From the NCBI RefSeq assembly GCF_900005765.1, contig NC_041687.1, positions 1,426,001 to 1,490,000 on the forward strand: a stretch of 64,000 bases of DNA, given 5' to 3'. The DNA is from Plasmodium relictum. Lineage: Eukaryota > Apicomplexa > Aconoidasida > Haemosporida > Plasmodiidae. A program made the translations under genes and the position numbers. The notes below the pieces were generated by a model that was not told the origin of the DNA, did no database searches, and saw only the letters and a program-made list of their open reading frames with translations. Of the stretch, positions 25,686 through 36,580 are shown piece by piece. The first letter of the stretch is position 1. Each line of letters begins with the position of its first letter.

Positions 25686-28600
25686 ATGACACAACTAAAA
25701 AAAAAGTTTATTAATTGTGATACCAATGAAAATACATCTTCACTATGTGAAGGGACAACTAATATTTATAATGAGCCAAACAGTGATGAATACAGAAAAT
25801 GTGAACCCGAAAATATAATCACTGAATGCGTTACACCGAAATTTAAAAATATGAATACAAAAAGGGATAAAATACGTATAAAAATACAAAAAGATTGGAA
25901 TTTAGAAAGTCCAAGAAATTTAAGATCAGGAAAAAAAAATAAATCTTTTATTAAAAATATAGTAAAGAAAATGGAAGATATATATAAAAATGGGTTGCAT
26001 AATAAAAAAAAAAATAATAAATTATTATTTGATACTCATTCAATGATTTTTCCAAATGAATATTTAAATGCCGAACCAACTAATAATGTATTATATAGAC
26101 GTAGAACCCCACATGAAACATTACTTCGAAGTGATTTTAATGGTATAAATTTAAAACCGTTTGTTAGGTTTAAGAGTGTTGGAAACTTAGATAATAGAAT
26201 GAAAAATAAAGCAATTATAAAAATTTCTAATATAAATCCATATGGAATATATGAAAATAATAAGGGACTTAATTATTTTAATCCAACAAGTTTGAATACA
26301 TCAAAATATATAAGTAGTAGTAATATGGATACAAATGGAGGATATATGAATAATAGATGCATTTATAATCATATGAATTGTTTGAGTAATAGAATAAATA
26401 GAAAAACGTTGTCAACCAACAGACATGGAACATACATTAAAAGAAATACAATGTATGATCCTTTTTACAGTAATCATATAAAAAATATGAAATATAAGGA
26501 ACTTGGTTTAAATAGTTGCAATTCTTATAATTTCCATGACTTGAAAAAGCACAACAATAACAACAAAACAAATAATAAAATTAACCTAAAAATAAGAAGT
26601 AACGAAGGAAATAAAGAAGAATATTTAGATGATATTTCAGGTGAAATTAATAGTAATAAAATGCCATTGTGTGATCATAATATTAGTTGTTTTAATAAGG
26701 AAAACATAAGCAAAAATAATTTTCCTAATCAAGATAAAAAATTGAGAGCCAAAATATCTATACCTTTAAGTAACTATAGTAATCATATAGAGAAGAATGA
26801 AGAAAATATTTATAATTCAAATTTCAATAATGAAAATATTATAAAAAGGAAACAAGATGTAAATGAAATAAAATTTTGTTATGGAGACAATAGTACAGAT
26901 AACAGCTTCCAGAAAAATCATAACAATTATAGGAACATAAATTATTATAATTCTGATCATCAATACCATAATAAAAATTCTCGTTTAGGTTTAGATAAAA
27001 AAAATTCTCAAATTGCATATAACGAAAATAATATAAGAGTCTGTGATAATTCACTAAGAAATGATATTAATTTAAAATATGCATATAATGATAAAAGTTG
27101 TTTATATAATGAAAAGAATAAAAAAAATAGGAATTCTTCAATTAATCTTAAAAAGAAAGAAAAGAAAATATCAAAAGATAGTATAAAAGAAAATGAGAAC
27201 TTAAACAGTGACGAAGAAAAAAAATTATTAAAAATGTCAGCAACAAATGATAAAATTAACAATAACAGTTTTGATAAATGTGAAAAAGCTTTTAATGAAA
27301 GTCATACAAGGGAATTACATAAAACTTCTTCAAACTCTAGGAAGAATTTAGAAAATGACATTTTTCATATAAATAATAATATAGATAATTGTAAAATTAA
27401 CAAGTCATATGTACAAGTAGAAGATAAAAAAAGTAGCAGGATAAGTAATTTTGATAATAATGATAGTGATAAGAAGATAATTAAGAAAAGTTTTTCAAAT
27501 CAAATAAAATCATCTAATAAAAAAATAATTTTGTATGGCGATATTAATAACCATAGAAATATGAAAAGTGATATAGATTATAGAATAATAAAAGATAAAA
27601 ATTCAAAAGAAGATACTGAAAATTATATGGGAAATAGAAGACGTCTGTATAGTAAAAATTATATCCATAATAATTCTCAAGATTATCCTATTTGTGATCA
27701 TTCAGTAGATAGTAAAGAAAAATATGGAAACTTGAGAACAATGACTATAGTTTCAGATTGTAAAAGATTATGTAAAGAAGAAAAAAATAATAAAGAAAAT
27801 CCTGTAAAAAATAAAAATAATAATTCTAAGAAATATAGTTTTCATAAAAAATCCAAAATTTACGATTCAGAATATCATTTAAATTCAGATGAAACAAATT
27901 CAAATTTGGAAAATTGTAATATTTTAGAATATAATATGAATAATAAATACAAGTTATCTGATACAAATAATAAGATAAATTGTGAAAAAATGCATAAATC
28001 TTCCCAAATTTCGAAAAAAAATAAAAGAAATTATTGTGACTTAAAACAAGTAAAATCAAATAAAGTATATCATAATAGATTATTAGAAATAGAAGATAAA
28101 AAAAATAGAAGTGGAATAAATTCGTACAAGTATGAAAATGGATACAAGAACAGTAATGAAATAATTGACTATAATTCAAGAAAAAGTAGAACCAAAAGTT
28201 CATTAAAAAATAAATTAAATAAGGCAATAACTTTGAAAAATAAGGAAAGTAGCAGCAATGAAAGTGATTACAACAACGATTATAACAATCACCCAAATAG
28301 GGAGATAGACGAAAAAAACATATATGCAAAAAAAAATTTTAAAGATAATACTCACTCAATGAAAATAAAAAAAAAAAACAGTAAAAGATCAAAAAGTGAA
28401 AATTTTTATGACTATAAAGCAATTAAAGACAATAATGATTATTATTCAAGTGGTAGCATCAACAGCATTTTTGAAGAAAAAATTGATGGAAGTAGTAATT
28501 GCAGCCATAAGGCAATATCTAATTCATTTGAAAAAAAAAAATCCAATACAAAAAAAGTATCAAACGAATCTCCTTATGGATTCAGTATATATTCCTCAAA

Positions 28601-31600
28601 AAATAGAACAAACACTGTGCATAATTTTAAACATAAAGAAACAGAAAATAAAAGAAACGGTGAAATAATAGATGAAAATAAGAAAAATGGTTATTATTAT
28701 TTAAATAGTATCAAAAAAAGTAAAACTAAATGTTGTTCATGTGATGACTTTATAGAAAAAGAAAAAAATGACATATCATTAGGAAAAATTTCACGAAGAA
28801 AAATTAAAGGTATAAATAACTTAGATTATAGTAGTAGTTCGTCGAAAGGAGAAAGTTTACAATCTTCAGAACTTTCAAATATTTTAACAGATGAAGACTA
28901 CGAAGAAATTAAAAAATCAAAAACTAAAATTCCAAACAGTAAAAGTAATAAAATAAAGTTGTCTACACTCTCAAATAAATCACAAAGTATATCTAACATT
29001 AACAATATTGAAGTACAACATAGTCTCTGTCCTGAGAAAAATTCCAAAATAAATAAAAAAAAATCATCAGTTAATTCAAAAAGAAGCTATATAACAAACA
29101 ATAAAGATAGTAGTTCTCATTACTATTCAAAAATAGGTAAAATGAATTCTAAATATAGCCATTATTCAACAAATAAATGTTTAAGGAAGAATAATGAAAA
29201 AAATAATAGAGAATCAAGTTATAATTCTGAAATCAATACTAATTTTAATAATGATTTTGAAATAAAGTCACAAAATCGTAAAGTTTTTAAAAATTTATCC
29301 AAACATCATTATCTTAGAAATGAGAGCAAACAAAATATTGTGAAATCTTTAAATAATGAAAATATAATTGGAGAAAATTTAGATGATATGCATAACAATA
29401 TTTGTAAACACTCTATTTTAGGAAGCAAACATTCATCAGAAAAAATAATAGAGACTTATTCATTCAATGATAGAAATTCTAGTGCATATTCAAAAAATTC
29501 TAACAAGAACTCTAACAAAGATTATATAAATGATAATATTAGTAATAAATTAAATAGTAATTCTAATTATACCAATACAAATGATAATAAAAGAGCATAT
29601 AATAAGAATATTTATAATAATTCATATGCAAAAGAAAATATTATAAAAGAAAAAGAATTTAACAATAATAGCAGGGATAGTAAAGAGAACAATTACTTTA
29701 CATCTGAACTTGATAATGAAAACAATAGTAGTATAAAATCTAAAGAAAGTATAAATAATAATAACATGTATGTAAATACATATGAAATTTACAAATATAA
29801 CACATTGGATAAAGTAGACAGTTATATAAGCGAAAAATCAAGTTCGAAAGTACCTTATGCATGTAATGATGAAGAGCTTTATAACAGGAAAATTGATTCT
29901 CCAAAATTAAAAATAAAATCAAATGATAAGGATGAGTTTATCAGAAGTAAAAGAACAAACAGTAATGGTATTTATAAAGAAACTCCTTATTTAAAAGGAT
30001 CAAAGAAGTTTTGTGAATTTATGAATAATAGAAAAGAAGATAAAAATATACCCCATGAAAAAATGATTAACAATACAAAAAGGGAATATTCACAGTTAAA
30101 AAATATTGACCAATCATTAGTTTCATTTCCAGAAGACTGTAGTTCACTGAAAAATATTAAAAAGAATTATTTAAATAATGAAGATTATGACAATTGTAGC
30201 AATTATGACAATGACTCGAATGTAGTATTATACAGAGAAAAAAAGAAAATGCATGACTCATTATACAGTGCGCATAATAATAGTGTAAACAAAGATATTT
30301 CTTTTCAAAATAAAAGAAATGAATCTTCAATAAATTTACCATATGAAAAAAATACTATTGAATCGACATATGAAAATAAAAAAAAATACATGAATGTGGA
30401 TAATTTTCTAAAAAAAAGTAATTTTTCAACTGAAGATTTGAATTCCAGAAAATCAAAAAAAAATAGAAGTTACGAAAAAGACATTAATTTGGAATGTACG
30501 GAAAATTTTTCTAATTTCTCGAAGACTAATAGAAATATAATAGAACATAATAAAAGTTATGGGAATAGCTATTACAGTAGTACTAATCTACCACAAAAAA
30601 AAATAACTGGTGAATATAAAGAACAAAAAAGCATTAAATGTAATATATCACCTAATAATATGAATCATAAGAAAAAAAATAATGGAAGTAACTTTTTATA
30701 TAATAGTTCAGAGTATATGAAAACTAGTAATAATGTGTTAAATCTATGTAATCAAGATAATAAACAAAATAATGCAGAAATAACTGAAAACGGTTCTCTA
30801 CTAAATAAAGATAAGATATCAATGATGAACACAAAATCTTCTGAATTGCTTGAAAAGAAAAACAGAAAAAAGGGATATTATACAGTAAGTTCTGAATATT
30901 ATAATAAAAATAATTTAAGTAAAAATTATAAATTAAATTTGAGGGATGAAATAACTGAGTCATTATATGATTGTAATGGAACTAGTGATGATAGAAATTT
31001 GAAAAGAGAATCCAATTATATAAGTCCATCATGTACCTCAAGAAAACAATATGATGAAGAAACATTACAAAAAATAAAAAGAACAATGTCACAAAGGAGT
31101 ATAACAGGTTCAACCAAAAGAGAAAATAGAAAAAAGCAAAATTATTTTAGTACTGATTATAATAATATGGATAATTTAAATAATGATTATAATAATTTGC
31201 AAAAAAATTATAATTGTCATTACAATAATAATGTTAGCGTTAATACAAAAAATGAATCATTACCTGATAATTATTTAAATACATTTAAAAGAAGTAAATC
31301 ATGTAATCTTCGGGAAGACAAAAATAATTATATAAGAAATTATATAGATGAAAATAATAATTCTCTAAATTATTTTCATTCATCAGAAGATCATAGATCA
31401 AATAAAAACTGCGATATTCTTCCAAATAACAATAAAAAGGAAATATATGAATTAAATGATAGGTACAATAATAGCGGATTTTCAAAAAATAATAATGCAA
31501 ATGAAAGTACAAAAAATTATAAAGGCTCATTTAATAGGAGATTTTCTAGTGAAAATTCTAAAAAAAAAAGGAATGAAATTATTAATTGTAAAAGTGACGA

Positions 31601-34600
31601 ATCTCTATACTCAAAAAGTGAATCAGAAAATAATTTCAATTTATTTTATGTAGAAAGACTATCTTATAAAAAGGGTCTCAGTGCTCTATTACCAAAAATT
31701 GTTGATGCACAAAAAAGAAGAAAGCATCAGTGTAACAAAAAAAATCCAGAGAATGATAATGAAAGTAAAATTCAGTCACATAATAGAAATGATCATTCAA
31801 ACAGAAAATATAGAAGTATGGAAAATATTAAAAATGATGATATCAAAAAAAAAAAAATATACGAAGATAATAATGTGAGTATTTCCTCATATATAAGTAA
31901 TGAAAATAAACAAAAGCTAATAAATGCTCATAACATCTCAGATCAAAATGAAAATTCAACCTTTCATGAAAGTATGAAGATGAATAACTTGAGAGAAATA
32001 TATAGAACCAAAATGAATCAAACAATAAATCATTCTAATAATAATATTTCAAAAGATTCAAGAAGTTTACATTTAAAAAAAAATAATAATATTTCTGAAA
32101 GAAACAGTAATTATTCAAAGAATTATATTAATTCTAAGAACACATATAAAACTAGAAATTCAAAGGATAATAATACATTTGAAAATATAAATGAAAATAA
32201 GAATAATTCAAAATATAACATTAGTTTTAATATAGTTGAAGATGATACAAGATCGCAAGTGATATCAAATGAAAATGATAGTAAAATAAATAATAATTTC
32301 AATTCATCACAAATAGAGATTAACAACCAAATAAAAACAAGTATGAATGATTATTTTAATAACCCTATTGAGAGTAATTATAGCTTAAATTCCAAGAAAA
32401 GAGAAGTAAAAAATCCAAGAAGAAAAAATGAAGGATTAAATATTCATGCTTCTAATTCAAATATAAAAAGAATTTCTAATAATGGAGAGTATTTTAATAA
32501 AGAAAATGAAATTTTATCAAAAAGTTTTTATTCCTATATAAAAAAATCTGAAAATAATGATAGTATTAATTTAGATTTAGTAAATACAAATTCTCTAAAT
32601 AAGTCGACAAAAAATTTTAATTCAGAAAAAATTAATTCAAAACAAATAAGCGATAATCATACTGTATATTCTTATAAAAACATTAATAAAGAAGATAATT
32701 TTAAAGAAAGTATTTCATTGAATGATAATATGTTATATGAAATGAAAAGGACAAATAATGAAGAGTCTTTAAATAATAATTCAAGTTCTTATGAAATAGA
32801 AGAGAAAACAACACCTAGTAAAAACTATAGCATATTACCGAATGAAGAAGATAGAGGAATACCTTATATTAGCTCAGATAAAAAAAATTCATTAAAAAGT
32901 GATGTAATTCAAATAGTAGAAAAAGAAAATCCAACTCAAGTAATAAGCTATGAAGAAAATATAAATACAAAAAGCATTTATGAAAGTAATAGAAACAAAG
33001 AGAATAATCCTATAACTCAAACAAAGAGAAAGACAAATGAAAATTTAAATGTATCAGAATTTCCAGAATTATTTAATTTAAATGATTTAAAAATATTAAA
33101 TGATAAAAATTCCACAAAAAACAAAATAAATTCAACAAATCATCATTTATATAGTATGAATAATGATAATAATAAAAGCTCGCATGGAAATTCGCTTAAT
33201 GGTATTGTAGGTATAGTTAAGGCAAATGAATATATGAAAAATCAGTTAAATTATTATCTGGAAAACGATAATGAAATAAATAAAAATTCAAAAACAAATT
33301 CAAAAAAAATAGAGTCAAATATAAATATTAAAAAAAAAACTGACATTTATAATAGTAACATAGAAAATTCTGATATTCCTTCACCTCGTAAAGGCATAAA
33401 TGATTCTAAGGATAATATATTCGATAATATTAATAATGAAAAAAAAAATATAAGCTTTTTATATGAAGAAGGTTCTAAAATATCTACAACTAATTTAAAT
33501 AAGATTAAAAATGAAACTAATAATAGTAAAGTTGTGAATACACCATATTCTTCATTAAATAATAATGAAAGCATAAATTCATATGGTACTTTATATAATT
33601 TAAATAATAATAACACAATTCATTATCAAAATGAGAATAATAGCATTCATAATGAAATTTTTAGTAATATTAAAGTCCCCAGTAATAACGGAAATAGTAC
33701 CTGTAATATGGCCTTTACTCATAATAGTATTCCTATTACTAATAATATTCCTGTTAATAATGGCATTCCTATTACTAATAGTATTCCTGTTAATAATGGC
33801 ATTCCTATTACTAATAGTATTCCTGTTAATAATGGCATTCCTATTACTAATAGTGTTCCTGTTAATAATGGCATTCCTATTACTAGTAGTATTCCTGTTA
33901 ATAATGGCATTCCTATTACTAATAGTGTTCTTGTTAATAATGGCATTCCTATTACCAATAATATTCCTATTAATAATAGTATTCCTATTGCTAATAATAT
34001 TCCTGTTAACACACGTATAGATGTTAACAGCAATGCTCCTAACATTTCATTATGGAATAATGGAATAGATAATTCTTTTTGTTTGAATGGAGGAGGAAAT
34101 ATAATAAAATATGTTCATGCTAATGAAAAAAAAAAGAATAATTTGAATAATTCAGGTATAAACATTTTAAGAAATTATCAATTGAATAAAAATGACAACA
34201 TCACTATTTATGACAACTTAAATAAAAATGAAACCTCATATAATAATCATTTAACTAATAAAACTTATAACAACAATAATCTAATAAATAAAAATATTTT
34301 TAATGGAAATATGATTAATCAAAAGTCAATTATATCTACACCTGCAAGCCATAAAAATTTAAATGATCAACACATGGCTAATTATAATTTAATAAATAAT
34401 AATTGTTTAAGCAGAATGTGTTATGATAATAATGCATTTAGTACAATTAATATAAATAATCAAAATTTAAGTAATAATTTAGTTAATCATAATTTGAAAA
34501 ATAATGATATAAATAGTATTTTAGTGAATAGAAATATGAGTTACAACAGTAGTGCTTCTGCAGTTAAAAATAGTTCTAGTTGCAACAACGTACTTAGTGA

Positions 34601-34829
34601 AAATTTATATAAAAATTATTTAGTTCAAAATAATCCAAATAAAAAAAATTCAGTTAATTGTAGTTTCACTAATTTAAATAATAACCAACTACCTAATGGC
34701 AATGTTAATAATCAAAGTTTATGCTACATCAGTAATGGGAAACCAATCATGACTAATATAACTAATATGGATAATCATCATTTAAATAATAATAATTCAA
34801 TGAATAATATAGGTAATTACATTTTATAA
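25686..34829 (+). CDS. Giant low-complexity protein (3,047 aa) sharing a module with its upstream neighbour
   Basis: Single exon from the ATG at 25686. The protein is dominated by N, K, S, D, E and Y and has no membrane segments or known domain. Two islands look conserved. Residues of about 61-198 contain 'IFPNEY', 'SDFNGINLKPFVRF' and 'KAIIKISNINPY', matching a module in the C-terminal part of the preceding giant protein. A second island near 1984-2010 includes 'FYVERLSYKKGLSALLPKI'. Residues 2682-2777 are eight 12-residue repeats built on N-N-G-I-P-I-T-N-S-I-P-V. The frame stops at 34827, but sequence of the same style continues in the same frame to 34982. Function unknown. Confidence 0.75.
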   Translation: MTQLKKKFINCDTNENTSSLCEGTTNIYNEPNSDEYRKCEPENIITECVTPKFKNMNTKRDKIRIKIQKDWNLESPRNLRSGKKNKSFIKNIVKKMEDIYKNGLHNKKKNNKLLFDTHSMIFPNEYLNAEPTNNVLYRRRTPHETLLRSDFNGINLKPFVRFKSVGNLDNRMKNKAIIKISNINPYGIYENNKGLNYFNPTSLNTSKYISSSNMDTNGGYMNNRCIYNHMNCLSNRINRKTLSTNRHGTYIKRNTMYDPFYSNHIKNMKYKELGLNSCNSYNFHDLKKHNNNNKTNNKINLKIRSNEGNKEEYLDDISGEINSNKMPLCDHNISCFNKENISKNNFPNQDKKLRAKISIPLSNYSNHIEKNEENIYNSNFNNENIIKRKQDVNEIKFCYGDNSTDNSFQKNHNNYRNINYYNSDHQYHNKNSRLGLDKKNSQIAYNENNIRVCDNSLRNDINLKYAYNDKSCLYNEKNKKNRNSSINLKKKEKKISKDSIKENENLNSDEEKKLLKMSATNDKINNNSFDKCEKAFNESHTRELHKTSSNSRKNLENDIFHINNNIDNCKINKSYVQVEDKKSSRISNFDNNDSDKKIIKKSFSNQIKSSNKKIILYGDINNHRNMKSDIDYRIIKDKNSKEDTENYMGNRRRLYSKNYIHNNSQDYPICDHSVDSKEKYGNLRTMTIVSDCKRLCKEEKNNKENPVKNKNNNSKKYSFHKKSKIYDSEYHLNSDETNSNLENCNILEYNMNNKYKLSDTNNKINCEKMHKSSQISKKNKRNYCDLKQVKSNKVYHNRLLEIEDKKNRSGINSYKYENGYKNSNEIIDYNSRKSRTKSSLKNKLNKAITLKNKESSSNESDYNNDYNNHPNREIDEKNIYAKKNFKDNTHSMKIKKKNSKRSKSENFYDYKAIKDNNDYYSSGSINSIFEEKIDGSSNCSHKAISNSFEKKKSNTKKVSNESPYGFSIYSSKNRTNTVHNFKHKETENKRNGEIIDENKKNGYYYLNSIKKSKTKCCSCDDFIEKEKNDISLGKISRRKIKGINNLDYSSSSSKGESLQSSELSNILTDEDYEEIKKSKTKIPNSKSNKIKLSTLSNKSQSISNINNIEVQHSLCPEKNSKINKKKSSVNSKRSYITNNKDSSSHYYSKIGKMNSKYSHYSTNKCLRKNNEKNNRESSYNSEINTNFNNDFEIKSQNRKVFKNLSKHHYLRNESKQNIVKSLNNENIIGENLDDMHNNICKHSILGSKHSSEKIIETYSFNDRNSSAYSKNSNKNSNKDYINDNISNKLNSNSNYTNTNDNKRAYNKNIYNNSYAKENIIKEKEFNNNSRDSKENNYFTSELDNENNSSIKSKESINNNNMYVNTYEIYKYNTLDKVDSYISEKSSSKVPYACNDEELYNRKIDSPKLKIKSNDKDEFIRSKRTNSNGIYKETPYLKGSKKFCEFMNNRKEDKNIPHEKMINNTKREYSQLKNIDQSLVSFPEDCSSLKNIKKNYLNNEDYDNCSNYDNDSNVVLYREKKKMHDSLYSAHNNSVNKDISFQNKRNESSINLPYEKNTIESTYENKKKYMNVDNFLKKSNFSTEDLNSRKSKKNRSYEKDINLECTENFSNFSKTNRNIIEHNKSYGNSYYSSTNLPQKKITGEYKEQKSIKCNISPNNMNHKKKNNGSNFLYNSSEYMKTSNNVLNLCNQDNKQNNAEITENGSLLNKDKISMMNTKSSELLEKKNRKKGYYTVSSEYYNKNNLSKNYKLNLRDEITESLYDCNGTSDDRNLKRESNYISPSCTSRKQYDEETLQKIKRTMSQRSITGSTKRENRKKQNYFSTDYNNMDNLNNDYNNLQKNYNCHYNNNVSVNTKNESLPDNYLNTFKRSKSCNLREDKNNYIRNYIDENNNSLNYFHSSEDHRSNKNCDILPNNNKKEIYELNDRYNNSGFSKNNNANESTKNYKGSFNRRFSSENSKKKRNEIINCKSDESLYSKSESENNFNLFYVERLSYKKGLSALLPKIVDAQKRRKHQCNKKNPENDNESKIQSHNRNDHSNRKYRSMENIKNDDIKKKKIYEDNNVSISSYISNENKQKLINAHNISDQNENSTFHESMKMNNLREIYRTKMNQTINHSNNNISKDSRSLHLKKNNNISERNSNYSKNYINSKNTYKTRNSKDNNTFENINENKNNSKYNISFNIVEDDTRSQVISNENDSKINNNFNSSQIEINNQIKTSMNDYFNNPIESNYSLNSKKREVKNPRRKNEGLNIHASNSNIKRISNNGEYFNKENEILSKSFYSYIKKSENNDSINLDLVNTNSLNKSTKNFNSEKINSKQISDNHTVYSYKNINKEDNFKESISLNDNMLYEMKRTNNEESLNNNSSSYEIEEKTTPSKNYSILPNEEDRGIPYISSDKKNSLKSDVIQIVEKENPTQVISYEENINTKSIYESNRNKENNPITQTKRKTNENLNVSEFPELFNLNDLKILNDKNSTKNKINSTNHHLYSMNNDNNKSSHGNSLNGIVGIVKANEYMKNQLNYYLENDNEINKNSKTNSKKIESNINIKKKTDIYNSNIENSDIPSPRKGINDSKDNIFDNINNEKKNISFLYEEGSKISTTNLNKIKNETNNSKVVNTPYSSLNNNESINSYGTLYNLNNNNTIHYQNENNSIHNEIFSNIKVPSNNGNSTCNMAFTHNSIPITNNIPVNNGIPITNSIPVNNGIPITNSIPVNNGIPITNSVPVNNGIPITSSIPVNNGIPITNSVLVNNGIPITNNIPINNSIPIANNIPVNTRIDVNSNAPNISLWNNGIDNSFCLNGGGNIIKYVHANEKKKNNLNNSGINILRNYQLNKNDNITIYDNLNKNETSYNNHLTNKTYNNNNLINKNIFNGNMINQKSIISTPASHKNLNDQHMANYNLINNNCLSRMCYDNNAFSTININNQNLSNNLVNHNLKNNDINSILVNRNMSYNSSASAVKNSSSCNNVLSENLYKNYLVQNNPNKKNSVNCSFTNLNNNQLPNGNVNNQSLCYISNGKPIMTNITNMDNHHLNNNNSMNNIGNYIL
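33729..34016 (+). repeat. 36-bp tandem repeat, eight copies, coding
   Basis: Eight consecutive 36-bp units, each starting ATTCCTATTACTAATAGTAT or a close variant and ending in GTTAATAATGGC in the inner copies. They encode 12-residue units of the form I-P-I-T-N-S-I-P-V-N-N-G. The inner copies are nearly identical; the last two have drifted (ATT for GTT, CACACGT end), the usual gradient of a tandemly expanding array. Confidence 0.95.
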
Positions 34830-34982
34830 AATAAACGTTTAATTGACAAAATAAGCAATCAAAATTGAACTAATAGTAATTTAGTAAATAATATAAGTAA
34901 TAACAACTTCGTTGACAGTCATCTAATGAATAATATAGTCAATAAAGATTTAAAGTATGATATTATTAATTATAAAATGTAA
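34830..34982 (+). other. In-frame gene-like tail after the stop codon
   Basis: After the TAA at 34827-34829 the same frame continues with Asn/Ile/Leu-rich codons like the preceding C-terminus (for example 'LVNNISNNNFVDSHLMNN'). It is broken only by TGA at 34866-34868 and ends at TAA 34980-34982. It looks like a former C-terminal extension lost by nonsense mutation, or a readthrough tail. Confidence 0.5.
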
Positions 34983-36154
34983 ATTATTTATAATAATAAT
35001 AAAAAAACTAATGTCAGCATATATTAAATAATTAAAATTCTGTGAACTAGTAAAAAGGAAGTTTATAAAATATGTTTTAAGTAAATATATATTTATATCA
35101 CAAGAAAACTCTTCCATTACACCTTATCCTAAAATATACATTTGTAAAATAACAATATTAGGAATATTATTCAAAATATAATTTTATATAACTAAGTTTT
35201 TCATCATAAAAAAAAAAAAAGAGTAAACAAAATTTAAAGAATCTATGAAATATAAGCTTCTTAAAATCTTAAAATATTTAAATGAAAAATACACGATAAT
35301 TTTAATGACTGTATATAAGTATAAAAAATTAGACATAATATTAATAGCTCTATTTAATAACAATAATAAATCAATGATCATTAATGTAAAAGGAAAATTT
35401 AAGTTATAATTTCTAAAACTATTAAAAAAAGTGTAAAAAAATTGTATTTTTTTATTTAATCTCTTGTTTATTTAAATTATCTTAATGAATAATGCTTCTT
35501 AAAGATAAAAAAGAAGTTATTTAATTATTATTATTTTTTTTTTTTTTTAATGAAATTTTACTATTTTGTATAGTAAAATTAGATTTAATTGTATGTTTAA
35601 AAAAAAAGAAAATAAATAAGATAATATAATTAATAATTAAATGAATAATAATTATAAATGAATTTTTAAAAGGTTATTTATATATTTATGATTCAATTAT
35701 TTGTCTATTTCTTTTCTTTCTTTTATTGCATTAAGTTACAAATGAAGTGCTTGTGAAATTTAAGATTTTTTTTTTTTATTATTATTTTTGTTGGTTTTTA
35801 TATTTCTATTACAATTATTTTTAATTTTCATTTATAGAAATATTTTTTTTTTTTTTTTTGTTGTTGTATCAATATTTTGAGGAGTATTTAAATTAAAAAA
35901 ATTTTGGTTATAATTAATTTTCAAAAAATTTTTCAACTATCACTAAAAAATTTTGTTTTTTTAAAATAACATTTTTTTTAAAAAACAAATAAATACAAAA
36001 GAATCTCACATATTTATTTGTTCAAAAAATAAGAAAAATATAAAATTATAAACAAAAAAATGAACAGGTAAATAATAAAATACAAGAAAAAGTAGTATAA
36101 ATGAGTATGATATTATAAAAAACATAAAATAAAAAAATAGAAATATATTTTGTT
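34983..36154. other. Convergent 3' intergenic region
   Basis: About 1.2 kb between the giant plus-strand gene and the small minus-strand gene. It is A/T homopolymer-rich with no credible frame and no RNA gene recognised. Confidence 0.6.
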
Positions 36155-36580
36155 TTATTTAGGTACGGGATTAAGCCATTGACCTCCTTGCCCATATGCT
36201 GATGCAACAACTTGTGCAATTTTCCTTTGCTTATGATTCATATAAATCATATACCAAGCTTTATATCCTAAATAAAATATTAAACCCATACCAAAAGGAT
36301 TTGCCCACCACCAATATCTGTACTGATAACTATAGGAAAAAAAAAAAAAATTACAATTATATATTTTTTTATATTATGTATATGAGAAAAATATTGTAAA
36401 ATTTAATATTAAAACTTACACTCTAACAACTTGAGCTATTTGATTATTAGTAAATTCAGCTACATCATTATATAAATGTGTTATTTGTTTATTTTTGTAA
36501 TTTATCCATAACTTTCTCCAAGTTTTAGGATTTATACTTCTGCCCATCATGGCAATGTAATTTTGTATATGAAAACCCAT
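36155..36580 (-). CDS. Small two-exon membrane protein, 111 aa, probably mitochondrial
   Basis: Minus-strand exons 36580-36420 and 36329-36155, joined through GTAAGT and CTATAG with phase 2, give 111 residues. The N-terminal half is basic and helical ('INPKTWRKLWINYKNK'). It is followed by 'YQYRYWWWANPFGMGLIFYL', an aromatic-rich entry into a single membrane helix of about 20 residues (about 62-82), and a basic-polar tail ending NPVPK. No cleavable signal peptide is evident. The size, single helix, tryptophan cluster at the membrane edge and intolerance of low-complexity inserts resemble accessory subunits of mitochondrial respiratory or ATP-synthase complexes. That assignment is inference only. 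Both exons are too short to stand out in a simple frame scan. Confidence 0.72.

Noticed and set aside
33631-34045. Hydrophobic repeat frames on both strands over the 36-bp array
   Set aside because: A 36-bp unit is divisible by three, so an open reading in other frames is automatic; the Asn/Ile-Pro frame belongs to the long gene.
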